This document shows, one piece after another, positions 1 to 7,401 of a stretch of 64,000 bases of DNA (the first letter of the stretch is position 1; each line of letters opens with the position of its first letter). This DNA comes from CAZKVJ01 sp964556225. Lineage in GTDB: Bacteria; Actinomycetota; Acidimicrobiia; Acidimicrobiales; Ilumatobacteraceae. Location: the NCBI GenBank assembly GCA_964556225.1, contig CAZKVJ010000001.1:186001-250000 (forward strand). The letters run 5' to 3'. The notes beneath the pieces are model-generated. The model was given only the letters and a program-made list of their open reading frames with translations, made no database searches and had not been told where the DNA came from. The position numbers and the translations under genes are program-made.

Positions 1-346
1 ACTGCGTCTTGCCGGCCCAGGTCCGGCGCACGACGACCCCGGCCGCCCGCACCAGGCCGATCCCGATCAGCAGCGCCACCCCGGCCACGACGGTCGCCCG
101 CCCGACGGTCCCGTCCTCGAACCGGGGCACGATGACGTGGTCGACGACCCACTGCACCGCCACCGACGACGCCACCGTGCAGATCGCGAACACCGCCGCT
201 CCCGCCACGGCGATCGAGAACCGGCGCGGCTGGAGCCCCACCAGGGCGCGCACCAACCGCCACGCCTCGCTCCAGCGTCGGCGCGCCGGTGGGGTGGTGG
301 TGGCTGCGGGCACGGCGGTCCGTTCTACCAGCACCCCGGTGGTCAT
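1..346 (-). CDS. ABC exporter, N-terminal fragment (cut by window edge)
   Basis: Reading the minus strand from the ATG at 346, an open frame runs off the window start and gives 115 residues. After about 35 polar residues (TERTAV-type start, then RRWSEAWRLVRALVG) come two hydrophobic stretches, around residues 42-62 and 82-100. Between them lies the charged connector VDHVIVPRFEDG. This matches the start of the membrane domain of type IV ABC exporters, where helices 1 and 2 are separated by a short outer loop. The nucleotide-binding half would lie outside the window, so substrate and partner cannot be told. It is divergent from the DoxX gene. The first transmembrane segment and the 'VDHVI' loop are the main support. 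Confidence 0.6.
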   Translation of the reverse strand, partial: MTTGVLVERTAVPAATTTPPARRRWSEAWRLVRALVGLQPRRFSIAVAGAAVFAICTVASSVAVQWVVDHVIVPRFEDGTVGRATVVAGVALLIGIGLVRAAGVVVRRTWAGKTQ

Positions 347-401
347 CTCGGGTGCATTCGGGCACGGCGAGACGGAGCGTGGCGAAGATCACCCGTGCGC
401 C

Positions 402-407
402 TAGCGT
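402..407 (+). promoter_or_regulatory. Leaderless-type -10 box for DoxX
   Basis: TAGCGT fits TANNNT and ends 7 nt before the ATG at 415, with no Shine-Dalgarno between. The mRNA would start at or next to the start codon. It favours the 415 start over upstream codons. Confidence 0.5.
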
Positions 408-414
408 GGAGCGC

Positions 415-921
415 ATGGACAACCTCGATCTCGGGCTGCTGGTGCTGCGCCTGGTGTTCGGCCTGTTCCTCGCCGCCCACGGCTGGAACAAGTTCTTCGG
501 ACCGAACGGGCTCGTCGGGACCGCCCGATGGTTCGGGAGCATCGGCATGCGCCACCCGGCGCTCCAGGCCAGGGCGGCCGCCACCACCGAGGTGGCGGCG
601 GGTGTCGCGTTCGCGCTCGGGCTGCTCACGCCGCTGGCCGCAGCGGGCATCGTCGGCGTGATGCTCGTCGCGTGGTATTCGGAGCACCGCAACCGCGGGT
701 TCTTCGTGTTTCGGCCCGGCCAGGGCTGGGAATACGTGGCCTCGATCGCCGCCGCCGCGTTCGCCGTCGGCACCATGGGCGCGGGTGAGATCTCCATCGA
801 CCATGCGCTCGGCATCGATGTCGACGGCTGGTGGGGTGCGGTGATCGCCGGCGGGCTCGGCGCCACGGCAGCGGTGCTGCAGCTCGCGCTGTTCTACCGG
901 CCGGCGCCGGCGGAGGCCTGA
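415..921 (+). CDS. DoxX family membrane protein
   Basis: This 168-residue protein has four hydrophobic segments. It begins LGLLVLRLVFGLFLAAHGWNK, the usual DoxX opening (glycine-rich first helix followed by HGxxK). A second helix follows TEVAAGVAFALGLLTPLAA, and a third lies near YVASIAAAAFAV. DoxX proteins are inner-membrane proteins linked to redox or thiosulfate-quinone chemistry; the exact role here is unknown. The ATG at 415 was chosen over upstream in-frame codons because a TANNNT -10 box sits 7 nt before it and the earlier residues look non-coding. The next gene's GTG begins directly after the TGA, so the two are probably co-transcribed. Confidence 0.85.
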   Translation: MDNLDLGLLVLRLVFGLFLAAHGWNKFFGPNGLVGTARWFGSIGMRHPALQARAAATTEVAAGVAFALGLLTPLAAAGIVGVMLVAWYSEHRNRGFFVFRPGQGWEYVASIAAAAFAVGTMGAGEISIDHALGIDVDGWWGAVIAGGLGATAAVLQLALFYRPAPAEA

Positions 922-1485
922 GTGCCGGCTCGTCCCCCCGAATCCGCGCCGCGCCCGACGTCGCACCCCGTCGTGTCACGGGTGCTGACGATCGTGCTGC
1001 TGGTGGTGATCGCGGCCATCGTCGTCATGTGGGTCTACGCCCTCTTCTTCGCCTCGAAGGAGGCGGTGAACAAGATCGGTGACCGGGCGTGGGCCGAACG
1101 GGCCGAGGCGATCTGCGACGAGGCCCAGACGGCCCGCCGCGAGCTGGCAGACTTCCGCACGCTCGACGACGTCGGGGCCGACGCGCTGGAGGTGAGGGCG
1201 GGGCTCGTCGAGCAGGCCACCGACCTGCTCGAGGCGATGCTCGACGACGTGAGCGCCGCCACACCCACCGACGACAAGGGGCGCGCCATCGTCCCGCTGT
1301 GGCAGGCCGACTACCGCACCTACCTCGCCGACCGTCGCGAGTACATCGACCAGCTGCGCGCCGGTGACAACTCACCGTTCTCGGAGACGATCGTCGACGG
1401 CATCCCCATCAGCGAGAAGCTGGCGACGTTCTCGGCCGACAACGAGATGGCGTCCTGCGCCCCGCCGGACGACCTGGCCGTCTAG
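922..1485 (+). CDS. Membrane-anchored protein of unknown function
   Basis: I do not recognise this 187-residue protein. It has a short Pro-rich cytoplasmic start, one transmembrane helix at about residues 19-42 (RVLTIVLLVVIAAIVVMWVY), then an acidic, mostly helical outer domain. Two cysteines in that domain (AEAICDEA near 67 and ASCAPP near 179) could form a disulfide. Short proteins with one anchor and an 'AxxICxxA' helix are common orphans in Acidimicrobiia. The GTG start follows the DoxX TGA with no gap, which suggests translational coupling. The stop overlaps the stop of the convergent acyltransferase gene by two bases. Confidence 0.6.
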   Translation: MPARPPESAPRPTSHPVVSRVLTIVLLVVIAAIVVMWVYALFFASKEAVNKIGDRAWAERAEAICDEAQTARRELADFRTLDDVGADALEVRAGLVEQATDLLEAMLDDVSAATPTDDKGRAIVPLWQADYRTYLADRREYIDQLRAGDNSPFSETIVDGIPISEKLATFSADNEMASCAPPDDLAV

Positions 1486-2156
1486 CGCACCCAGCCGGCG
1501 CCGGGCTCGTAGCGGCGGATCACCCGTGCCGGTGACCCGACCGCGACGCTGAAGTCGGGCAGGTCCGCCGTCACCACCGAGTTCGCCCCGACGGCCACGT
1601 GGCGGCCGATGGTGACACCCGGCAGCACCACCGTCCCGTGGCCGAGCCACGAGCCGTCGCCGATGCTCACCGGGCGCTCGGGCATCGACTGCTTCGAGAT
1701 CGGCAGGTCGATGTCGGCGTAGCCGTGGTTCTGGTCGGTGATGTACACGTGGTGGCCGGTCCACACGTCGTCGCCGATCCGGATCTCGAGGTGGCCGACG
1801 ATGCCGCTCCCCTTGCCGATCAGGCAGCGGTCGCCGATGCGCACGACGGGGTCGACGACGCATCGCTGTCCCGGGACCATGCCGGCCGACAGCGTGACGT
1901 GCGGCCCGATCATCGTCGCACTCCCGATGTGGATGTAGTGCTCGTTGAACAGCGTGTTGGGCGGGAAGCAGATGACGCTGCCCTGACCGAACGCGCCGAA
2001 CCGGCGGCCCCGCCGCGTGTCCGGGCCGATGGCGCCGAGCTCGATGGCCTGCTCCCACGCCCGGTGCACGGCCTCCCCGGCCGCCCGGCGGGCTGCCGCG
2101 CGGATCCGTTGGATGGCGGTGTCGGGCGGTGCGTCCCGGTGCAGCACGGCGGGCAC
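1482..2156 (-). CDS. Hexapeptide-repeat acyltransferase
   Basis: This 224-residue protein has a left-handed beta-helix formed by hexapeptide repeats (IGSATMIGPHVTLSAG, VRIGDRCLIGKGSGIVG, IRIGDDVWTGHHVYIT). It ends with the family's typical VTIGRHVAVGANSVV and a 'PARVIRRY' tail. ITDQNHGY provides the catalytic His region of xenobiotic/maltose O-acetyltransferase-like enzymes. These transfer an acetyl or other acyl group from CoA to a sugar or small molecule. Two starts are possible. The ATG at 2198 would overlap the divergent SnoaL gene, so I prefer the GTG at 2156, which leaves 40 bp between the genes. The acceptor is unknown. Confidence 0.8.
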   Translation of the reverse strand: MPAVLHRDAPPDTAIQRIRAAARRAAGEAVHRAWEQAIELGAIGPDTRRGRRFGAFGQGSVICFPPNTLFNEHYIHIGSATMIGPHVTLSAGMVPGQRCVVDPVVRIGDRCLIGKGSGIVGHLEIRIGDDVWTGHHVYITDQNHGYADIDLPISKQSMPERPVSIGDGSWLGHGTVVLPGVTIGRHVAVGANSVVTADLPDFSVAVGSPARVIRRYEPGAGWVR

Positions 2157-2183
2157 GCTATCGGTGGCCCGCCCCGTGTTCGG

Positions 2184-2189
2184 TACCCT
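2184..2189 (+). promoter_or_regulatory. Leaderless-type -10 box for SnoaL-like gene
   Basis: TACCCT fits TANNNT and ends 7 nt before the ATG at 2197. There is no ribosome binding site in between. Confidence 0.5.
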
Positions 2190-2196
2190 CCACACC

Positions 2197-2706
2197 ATGA
2201 CGACCTCGGCGCCCGACTGGGACCGCGAGCGCAGGGAGATCATCGACGTCACGCACCGCTACGCGGCGGGCATCGACCGGCGAGACTGGGGGCTGCTGCG
2301 GGGTTGCTTCACCGACCTCTTCGAGCTCGACACCTCCTCGTGGAGCGGCCGGCCGGCGGCCATGCGCTCGGCCGAAGAGTTCGTGGCCGGGGTTCGACAG
2401 GCCATCGGCGGCTTCGATGCGACCCAGCACCTCGTCACCAACCACCTCGTCGAGCCTCTCGCCGACGCCGAAGCCCGCTGCTGGGCCGAGGTTCGGGCCA
2501 TGCACTGGTTCGACCCGGCGACGCTCCGGTCCCTGCGACCCGGTGCCTCGGCGTCGTGGTGCGAGCTCGGAGGGCACTACACCGGGGTGCTGGTCCGCGA
2601 CGGCGACCGGTGGCGCATCCGCCGGTGGGTTTTCACGGTGCGCTGGCGCGATGGTGACGAGACCTTGTTCGAGCTCGCCCGCACCCGCGACGTCGAGCGC
2701 GGCTGA
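2197..2706 (+). CDS. SnoaL-like / NTF2-fold protein
   Basis: This 169-residue protein has the NTF2-like layout of a small cone-shaped alpha+beta barrel. An N-terminal helix pair (IIDVTHRYAAGIDRRDWGLL, then CFTDLFELD) leads into strands ending VRDGDRWRIRRWVFTVRW. The pattern D-x2-DW-x3-R-x-CF-x-D is the signature of the SnoaL_4 group, which includes polyketide cyclase-like, dehydratase-like and orphan members. The true reaction cannot be read from sequence. The ATG at 2197 is supported by the -10 box 7 nt upstream. The stop is 4 nt before the next gene's ATG, so the two probably share a transcript. Confidence 0.75.
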   Translation: MTTSAPDWDRERREIIDVTHRYAAGIDRRDWGLLRGCFTDLFELDTSSWSGRPAAMRSAEEFVAGVRQAIGGFDATQHLVTNHLVEPLADAEARCWAEVRAMHWFDPATLRSLRPGASASWCELGGHYTGVLVRDGDRWRIRRWVFTVRWRDGDETLFELARTRDVERG

Positions 2707-2710
2707 GGCG

Positions 2711-3790
2711 ATGTCTGCGCTCAGCGCCGGCGGTGGGCTCACCGACGTTCCCGGGGTGGCGGTGGGCCACTACCAGCGAGTCGCGTCCGGGTGGCGGACG
2801 GGCACCACGGTGGTGCTGGTGCCGGGTGGGGCCACGGGTGGGGTCGACGTGCGGGGTGGTGGCCCCGGCACGCGGGAGACCGACCTGCTGCGACCGGAGA
2901 ACCTCGTGCACCAGGTGCACGCCATCGCGCTCACCGGCGGCAGCGCGTACGGGCTCTGCGTGGCCGACGGCGTGATGGCCTTCCTGCGTGACCGCGGCGT
3001 CGGCTTCCCCGTGGGCGATCGCGCCGGTGAGGTGGTGCCGATCGTGCCCGCGGCCGTCATCTTCGACCTGGGACGCGGTGGGCGCTTCGAGCATCACCCC
3101 GATGCCTCGTTCGGGGCGGCGGCCGCCCGGCGGGCCCGACGCGGCCTCTTCCTGGAGGGGGCAGTGGGTGCAGGGACCGGGGCCGTGGCGGGCACGCTCC
3201 AGGGCGGCATCGGCACCTGCTCGACCACGCTCGGCGACGGCACCGTCGTCGCCGCGCTGGCCGCAGTCAACGCCGCCGGGTCGGTCATCGACCCCGCCAG
3301 CGGCGTGCCGTGGGTGCTCGACGGCATCGAGCTCCGCCGGCCCTCGGCGTCCGACCGCCGCCGTCTGCGCGAGCACCTCGAGGCCGCCGCAGCCGCCGCG
3401 ACCCGGCCGCTGAACACCACGATCGGCGTGGTGGCGTCGTCGGCGCGGCTGTCGAAGGCCGAGTGCACCAAGCTCGCCGCCGTCGCTCATGACGGCCTCG
3501 CACGCGCCGTGCGCCCGGCCCACTCGATGTTCGACGGCGACACGGTGTTCGCACTGGCCACCGGGCAGGGCGAGCTCGTCGAGCCGGCGGGTGACGAGCG
3601 CTTCCGATCGGTACGCGGGCGTGCAGCCGCCGTCAACCGTCTCCTCGACGCCGGGGCCGTCTGCTTCGCCGCCGCCTGCACGAGAGCAGTGGTGACGGCC
3701 GGTGCCCACCGAGGCGGGCCACCCTCGTACCGCGACCTGTGCCCGTCGGCGTTCCCCGACCGTGGCGCGGTGTCCACCCGTCGCGGGTAG
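2711..3790 (+). CDS. P1 family peptidase (DmpA/BapA-like)
   Basis: This 359-residue protein belongs to the self-cleaving P1 peptidases (L-aminopeptidase/D-esterase). The opening GGGLTDVPGVAVGHY is the family's first motif, and ALTGGSAYGLCVADGVMAFL is the conserved core helix. RPLNTTIGVVASSARLSK at about residues 235-252 holds the internal cleavage site; the Thr of NTTIGVV should become the N-terminal nucleophile after autoprocessing. GAGTGAVAGTLQGGIG is a further family motif. Members cleave short or beta-amino-acid peptides. No signal peptide is seen. It lies in a tight pair with the SnoaL gene and 47 bp before panC. Confidence 0.88.
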   Translation: MSALSAGGGLTDVPGVAVGHYQRVASGWRTGTTVVLVPGGATGGVDVRGGGPGTRETDLLRPENLVHQVHAIALTGGSAYGLCVADGVMAFLRDRGVGFPVGDRAGEVVPIVPAAVIFDLGRGGRFEHHPDASFGAAAARRARRGLFLEGAVGAGTGAVAGTLQGGIGTCSTTLGDGTVVAALAAVNAAGSVIDPASGVPWVLDGIELRRPSASDRRRLREHLEAAAAAATRPLNTTIGVVASSARLSKAECTKLAAVAHDGLARAVRPAHSMFDGDTVFALATGQGELVEPAGDERFRSVRGRAAAVNRLLDAGAVCFAAACTRAVVTAGAHRGGPPSYRDLCPSAFPDRGAVSTRRG

Positions 3791-3837
3791 GTTGCGCGTG
3801 TCCGCTCCCGCCCGGACGAAGGAGGCAGGACCCCCCG

Positions 3838-4689
3838 ATGCCCGTGCTCCAGCTGGACACACCTGACGCCATGCGCCGCTGGTCCGATGCGGCGCGTGCG
3901 TCCGGAGGGCGCGTCGCACTGGTGCCGACGATGGGGGCGCTCCACGAGGGCCACCTGCGCCTGCTCGAGGTCGCCCATCGCCACGGCGAGCACGTCGTCG
4001 GCTCCCTGTTCGTCAATCCCCTGCAGTTCGACCGGGCGGAGGACCTGGCCGCGTACCCGCGGACCTTCGACGCCGACCTCATCATGTTCGCCGCCGCCGG
4101 CGTCACTGCGGTCTACTGCCCCACTCCGGCCACCATGTACCCGGCCGGCTTCCAGACCCACGTCGTCCCCGGCTCGCTGGCCGAACCCATGGAGGGTGCC
4201 GCCCGGCCGGGGCACTTCCGGGGCGTCGCCACGGTGGTGGCGAAGCTGTTCAACGTTGTGCGGCCGGACGTCGCCGTGTTCGGGCAGAAGGACTATCAGC
4301 AGCTGACCATCATCCGCCGGATGGTGATCGACCTCGACCTGGGCATCGAGATCGTCGCCGTGCCGACCGTTCGCGAGCCCGACGGACTCGCCCTCTCCAG
4401 CCGCAACCGCCGACTCTCACCAGAGGACCGCGCCGCAGCGCGGTGCGTGCCGGCTGCGCTCGAGGCCGCCGCAGCCGCCCTGGCGAGCGGTGAGCGTCGG
4501 GGTGCCGCGCTGGAGCACGTCGCGGCGGCGGCCGTGGCCACCGAACCACGGGCCCGACTCGAGTACGTCCAGCTGGCCGACGCCGAGACGCTCGAACGCC
4601 TCGACGTTCTCGATCGCCCTGCGGTCATGGCAATCGCCGTGTGGTTCGGCGACGTGCGCCTGATCGACAACCGCCTCGTGCGGCCGTGA
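3838..4689 (+). CDS. panC: Pantothenate synthetase
   Basis: This 283-residue enzyme joins pantoate and beta-alanine with ATP to give pantothenate, the precursor of CoA. VPTMGALHEGHLRLL (about 25-39) carries the HxGH nucleotide motif. GQKDYQQLTIIRRM and GLALSSRNRRLSPEDR supply the KMSKS-like ATP and pantoate contacts. The length is normal for PanC. The start at 3838 is set by a good ribosome site, AAGGAGG at 3819-3825, and a TAGGTT -10-like box overlaps the end of the preceding gene at 3788-3793, so this transcript has a leader. panB and panD are not nearby. A perfect 12-bp inverted repeat begins at its stop codon. Confidence 0.95.
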   Translation: MPVLQLDTPDAMRRWSDAARASGGRVALVPTMGALHEGHLRLLEVAHRHGEHVVGSLFVNPLQFDRAEDLAAYPRTFDADLIMFAAAGVTAVYCPTPATMYPAGFQTHVVPGSLAEPMEGAARPGHFRGVATVVAKLFNVVRPDVAVFGQKDYQQLTIIRRMVIDLDLGIEIVAVPTVREPDGLALSSRNRRLSPEDRAAARCVPAALEAAAAALASGERRGAALEHVAAAAVATEPRARLEYVQLADAETLERLDVLDRPAVMAIAVWFGDVRLIDNRLVRP

Positions 4690-4720
4690 CCGTGCCGCCG
4701 CCGCCGGGGGCACGGTCACG
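4685..4720. terminator. Bidirectional hairpin between panC and cytochrome c
   Basis: A perfect 12-bp inverted repeat (CGTGACCGTGCC ... GGCACGGTCACG) surrounds a 12-nt GC loop. The left arm contains the panC TGA. It lies between two convergent genes, 5 bp before the cytochrome c stop, so it can end transcripts from both sides. There is no T-tract, as is usual for actinobacterial terminators. Confidence 0.8.
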
Positions 4721-4725
4721 AACCC

Positions 4726-5178
4726 TCAGCCGCTGATCGAGCGGATGAACGCGACGAGGTCCATGAGATCCTCGTCGGTCAGCGCCGGGTTGCCGCCCTT
4801 GGGCGGCATGGCCACGCCCGTAGTGTTGTCCGCCGCGTCGGCAGCCCGACCGGCGGCGAGGAACGCCACCAGCTCGTCGTCCGACAGGCCGGCGACGAAC
4901 TCCGAGGCGGTGAGGTCCTTGCCCAGGTTGGGGAGGCCCTTGGCGTCGGCGCCATGGCACGACACGCACGAGGCGGCGAACAGCTCCTCGCCCGCCGCCG
5001 CATCGCCGCCACCGCCACCGCCGTTGGCCTCACCGCCGCCGTCGGTCGTCTCGGAGCCGCCGCCGCCGGCCTCCGTGGCCGGGGTGGTGGTGTCCTTGTC
5101 GTCGCTGCACGCGGCGGCGCTCAGGGCGAGCAGGAGCGCAGCACCGCCGGCGACCAGTCGCATCTTCGTGGTTCTCAT
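4726..5178 (-). CDS. Lipoprotein cytochrome c, last gene of the nos operon
   Basis: This 150-residue secreted single-heme cytochrome c has a lipoprotein signal peptide (ALLLALSAAAC; Cys about 24) and a long Gly/Glu-rich linker. One class I heme site follows: CVSCH at about 71-75, with the axial Met in VAMPPKGGNPAL. It lies 35 bp after nosL on the same strand, with a purine-rich GGAAGG ribosome site before the ATG at 5178. Its place suggests that it passes electrons from the quinol/cytochrome chain to NosZ at the outer membrane face. That role is inferred from context; other electron partners are possible. Confidence 0.85.
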   Translation of the reverse strand: MRTTKMRLVAGGAALLLALSAAACSDDKDTTTPATEAGGGGSETTDGGGEANGGGGGGDAAAGEELFAASCVSCHGADAKGLPNLGKDLTASEFVAGLSDDELVAFLAAGRAADAADNTTGVAMPPKGGNPALTDEDLMDLVAFIRSISG

Positions 5179-5213
5179 CCCGCTGGTTCCTTCCTTTCCG
5201 TAGCCGTGATCGC

Positions 5214-5678
5214 TCACGGGCCCGAGTCCGGGGGTGACCCGGTGCCGGACATCTCTGCGAGGACGTCGGTCCAGCGAAGGACCTCGCCCTCTCGCTCCTG
5301 GGCGAACGCCTCGGCGTCCGCCTCGGTGGTGAACGCCACGATGCCACCGCCCATCGGCGTCTCGATCGAACCCCTTACGTACCACGCGGCCGGCGCCACG
5401 ATCCATTCTTCAGTGAGGAAATCATGGACCCAGACGCGGTCGTCGGCCGGCGCGGTCCGCGTGCTGATGTGGGCCAGCATCTCGGCGATGTCGTCGAACA
5501 CGAACGCCTCGCCACCGGCATCGCGGTACGCGCAGGCGTACCGGGCCTCGCTGATGATCATGTGGCACTGGTCGCAGACGTCGCGCCCGTACTCGATGTC
5601 CGGCGGGCCGCTCGACGAACCCCCGCCACAGGCCGCCAGGATGACGATCGCAGCGACCGCCGCCGGGATTGCTCTCAC
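5214..5678 (-). CDS. nosL: Copper chaperone lipoprotein NosL
   Basis: This 154-residue protein has a lipoprotein signal (AAIVILAACGGG) and the NosL metal site CDQCHMIISEARYAC, in which the C-x2-C-x-M pattern binds Cu(I). The conserved tail region contains WYVRGSIETPMGGG and VAFTTEADAEAF. NosL delivers copper for CuZ assembly in nitrous-oxide reductase. The GTG start at 5678 overlaps the TGA of nosY by 4 nt (GTGA), so the two are translationally coupled. The length is slightly below proteobacterial NosL but typical for Gram-positive members. Confidence 0.93.
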   Translation of the reverse strand: MRAIPAAVAAIVILAACGGGSSSGPPDIEYGRDVCDQCHMIISEARYACAYRDAGGEAFVFDDIAEMLAHISTRTAPADDRVWVHDFLTEEWIVAPAAWYVRGSIETPMGGGIVAFTTEADAEAFAQEREGEVLRWTDVLAEMSGTGSPPDSGP

Positions 5679-6550
5679 CGCAGGGGCCTCCGACGGAACA
5701 GCACGCCGCCGATCACGACGGGCACGATCGCCCACACGATCAGGCTCATTGTGGTCACCCACCCGACCCCGGTGTCCCCGAAGCGGTCGACGGCATACGT
5801 CCCGACCGGTCCAAGGACGTCGAGCGAGCCGCCCATCGCCGTCATCGTCGACAGGCGGAACGCCTCCACCGGGTTGGCGACGGCGGCGAAGAACAGCGTC
5901 GCCTCGCTCGCCGTGGTGGCGATCGAGGTCCCCATCAGGCCGAGGTTGCCGAACAGCACGAACACCAGCCAGAGCACCAGGGCCAACCCGAGCGCGGTGG
6001 CGCTGCGCTGCACGAGGACGCTGACGAGCATCCCCATCCCCACCATCGAGACGGCGAGCAGCCAGGCGACGACCGCGATGACCACGAGGTCCACGCCGTC
6101 GACAGCGGCACCCCGGATGCCGGCGAAGATCCCGGCGGCGCCGAAGCCACCGGACACGGCGGCGAGCATCGCGGCGGCGTTGCCGAGGAACGTGCCGATG
6201 TAGACCTCGGTCGGGCTCAGCGGGTGGGACAGCAGGAACGTGAGCGTCCCCCGCTCGCGCTGGCCGGCGATGCTGCGGGCGCCGACGGTGAGGCCCATCA
6301 GCGGCACGACGAGCTGGGTCAGCGCCACCAGCGACGACGCCGTCCGTCCGAAGCCCGAGAACCCGACGGTGCGCGCGTCGGACACGGCGATCGAGGTGAT
6401 GGCGACCGCGAGGACGGCAAATGCTGCGGCGTAGAGCCACAGCCAGCGGTCGCGGAGCGCGTCGCGCAGCTCCTTGCCGGCGAGCACCTTCACCAGCCAC
6501 AGCTCGGCCCGCTCGGGTGCCTGGGTGATCGGAGTCGCCTCAGCCGTCAT
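5675..6550 (-). CDS. nosY: ABC permease NosY
   Basis: This 291-residue membrane protein has about six transmembrane segments. The opening LWLVKVLAGKELRDALRDRW and the SIAGQRERGTLTFLLSHPLS loop mark the NosY/ABC-2 permease family. NosY works with NosF and NosD in maturing the CuZ site of N2O reductase; the transported species is thought to be sulfur-containing. The ATG at 6550 was chosen over the GTG at 6556 because it forms an ATGA overlap with the nosF stop, matching the other junctions of the operon. It overlaps nosL by 4 nt. Confidence 0.9.
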   Translation of the reverse strand: MTAEATPITQAPERAELWLVKVLAGKELRDALRDRWLWLYAAAFAVLAVAITSIAVSDARTVGFSGFGRTASSLVALTQLVVPLMGLTVGARSIAGQRERGTLTFLLSHPLSPTEVYIGTFLGNAAAMLAAVSGGFGAAGIFAGIRGAAVDGVDLVVIAVVAWLLAVSMVGMGMLVSVLVQRSATALGLALVLWLVFVLFGNLGLMGTSIATTASEATLFFAAVANPVEAFRLSTMTAMGGSLDVLGPVGTYAVDRFGDTGVGWVTTMSLIVWAIVPVVIGGVLFRRRPLR

Positions 6551-7401
6551 CGCCACACGTCCACGTCGATCACGTCCATCCCAGCCTGTTGCAGGGCGCC
6601 GAGAGCGCCCCCCTTCTCACCGGCGCCGACCTCGACCAGCAGGCCACGGCTGTTCTGGCGGGCCATGTAGCCGGCGCCCTGGAGCACGTCGACGGCGCGC
6701 GCCAGCTGGGTCGGCTCGACCATCACGTGCAACCAGACCCGCAGGCCCAGGCGATCGGCGAACTCGCCGGGGGTGGACTCGAGGATCTGGCGGCCCGACT
6801 CCATGGCGATAACCCGATCGGCGATCACCCCGACCTCGTCGAGGTGATGGGAGCTGAGCACGATCGCCCGCCGGTCGTCGCGAAGGCTCTCGAACACCTC
6901 GAGCACGGACCGGCGGGCGGCCACGTCGAGCGACGATGTGGGCTCGTCGAGCAGGAGCACCGGAGGATCGGAGACGAGCGCCAGCGCAATGCCGAGACGC
7001 TGCTTCATCCCACCGGACAGCGCACCGACCCGCTTGTCCCACTCGCTGCCGAGACCAAGCTGGGCGAGCACGTCTCTCCCCCGTTCGAGCTCGACCCGGC
7101 GCAGCCGGGTGGACAGCGCCACCGTCTCGCCCACACTGAGGTCGTCGTAGAACGCGAGGTGCTGGGGCACGTAGCCGAGGAGCTGGCGGGACGCCTTGCC
7201 CTGGCGCCGGGCATCATGACCGCCGACCTCGACCGTGCCCTCGTAGGGCACGGCGCCGAGGATGCAGCGCATGATGGTGCTCTTGCCGGCCCCGTTCGGT
7301 CCCCAGAGGGCGACGGCCTCACCTGTTGACACCTCGAACGAGACGTCGTCGACCACGGTCACCTTGCCGTAGCGCTTCGTGAGCCCCTCGACCCGGATCA
7401 C
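6547..7401 (-). CDS. nosF: ABC transporter ATPase NosF
   Basis: This 284-residue ATPase has Walker A GPNGAGKST near residue 34, signature LSGGMKQRL, Walker B PVLLLDEPTSSLD and the switch His in IVLSSHHLDEV. The C-terminal 70 residues form the extra small domain usual in NosF. The start region MIRVEGLTKRYGKVTVVDDVSF is typical. It powers the NosFY transporter that serves CuZ assembly with NosD. The GTG start overlaps the nosD stop by 4 nt and its stop overlaps nosY, showing strict coupling. Confidence 0.93.
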   Translation of the reverse strand: MIRVEGLTKRYGKVTVVDDVSFEVSTGEAVALWGPNGAGKSTIMRCILGAVPYEGTVEVGGHDARRQGKASRQLLGYVPQHLAFYDDLSVGETVALSTRLRRVELERGRDVLAQLGLGSEWDKRVGALSGGMKQRLGIALALVSDPPVLLLDEPTSSLDVAARRSVLEVFESLRDDRRAIVLSSHHLDEVGVIADRVIAMESGRQILESTPGEFADRLGLRVWLHVMVEPTQLARAVDVLQGAGYMARQNSRGLLVEVGAGEKGGALGALQQAGMDVIDVDVWR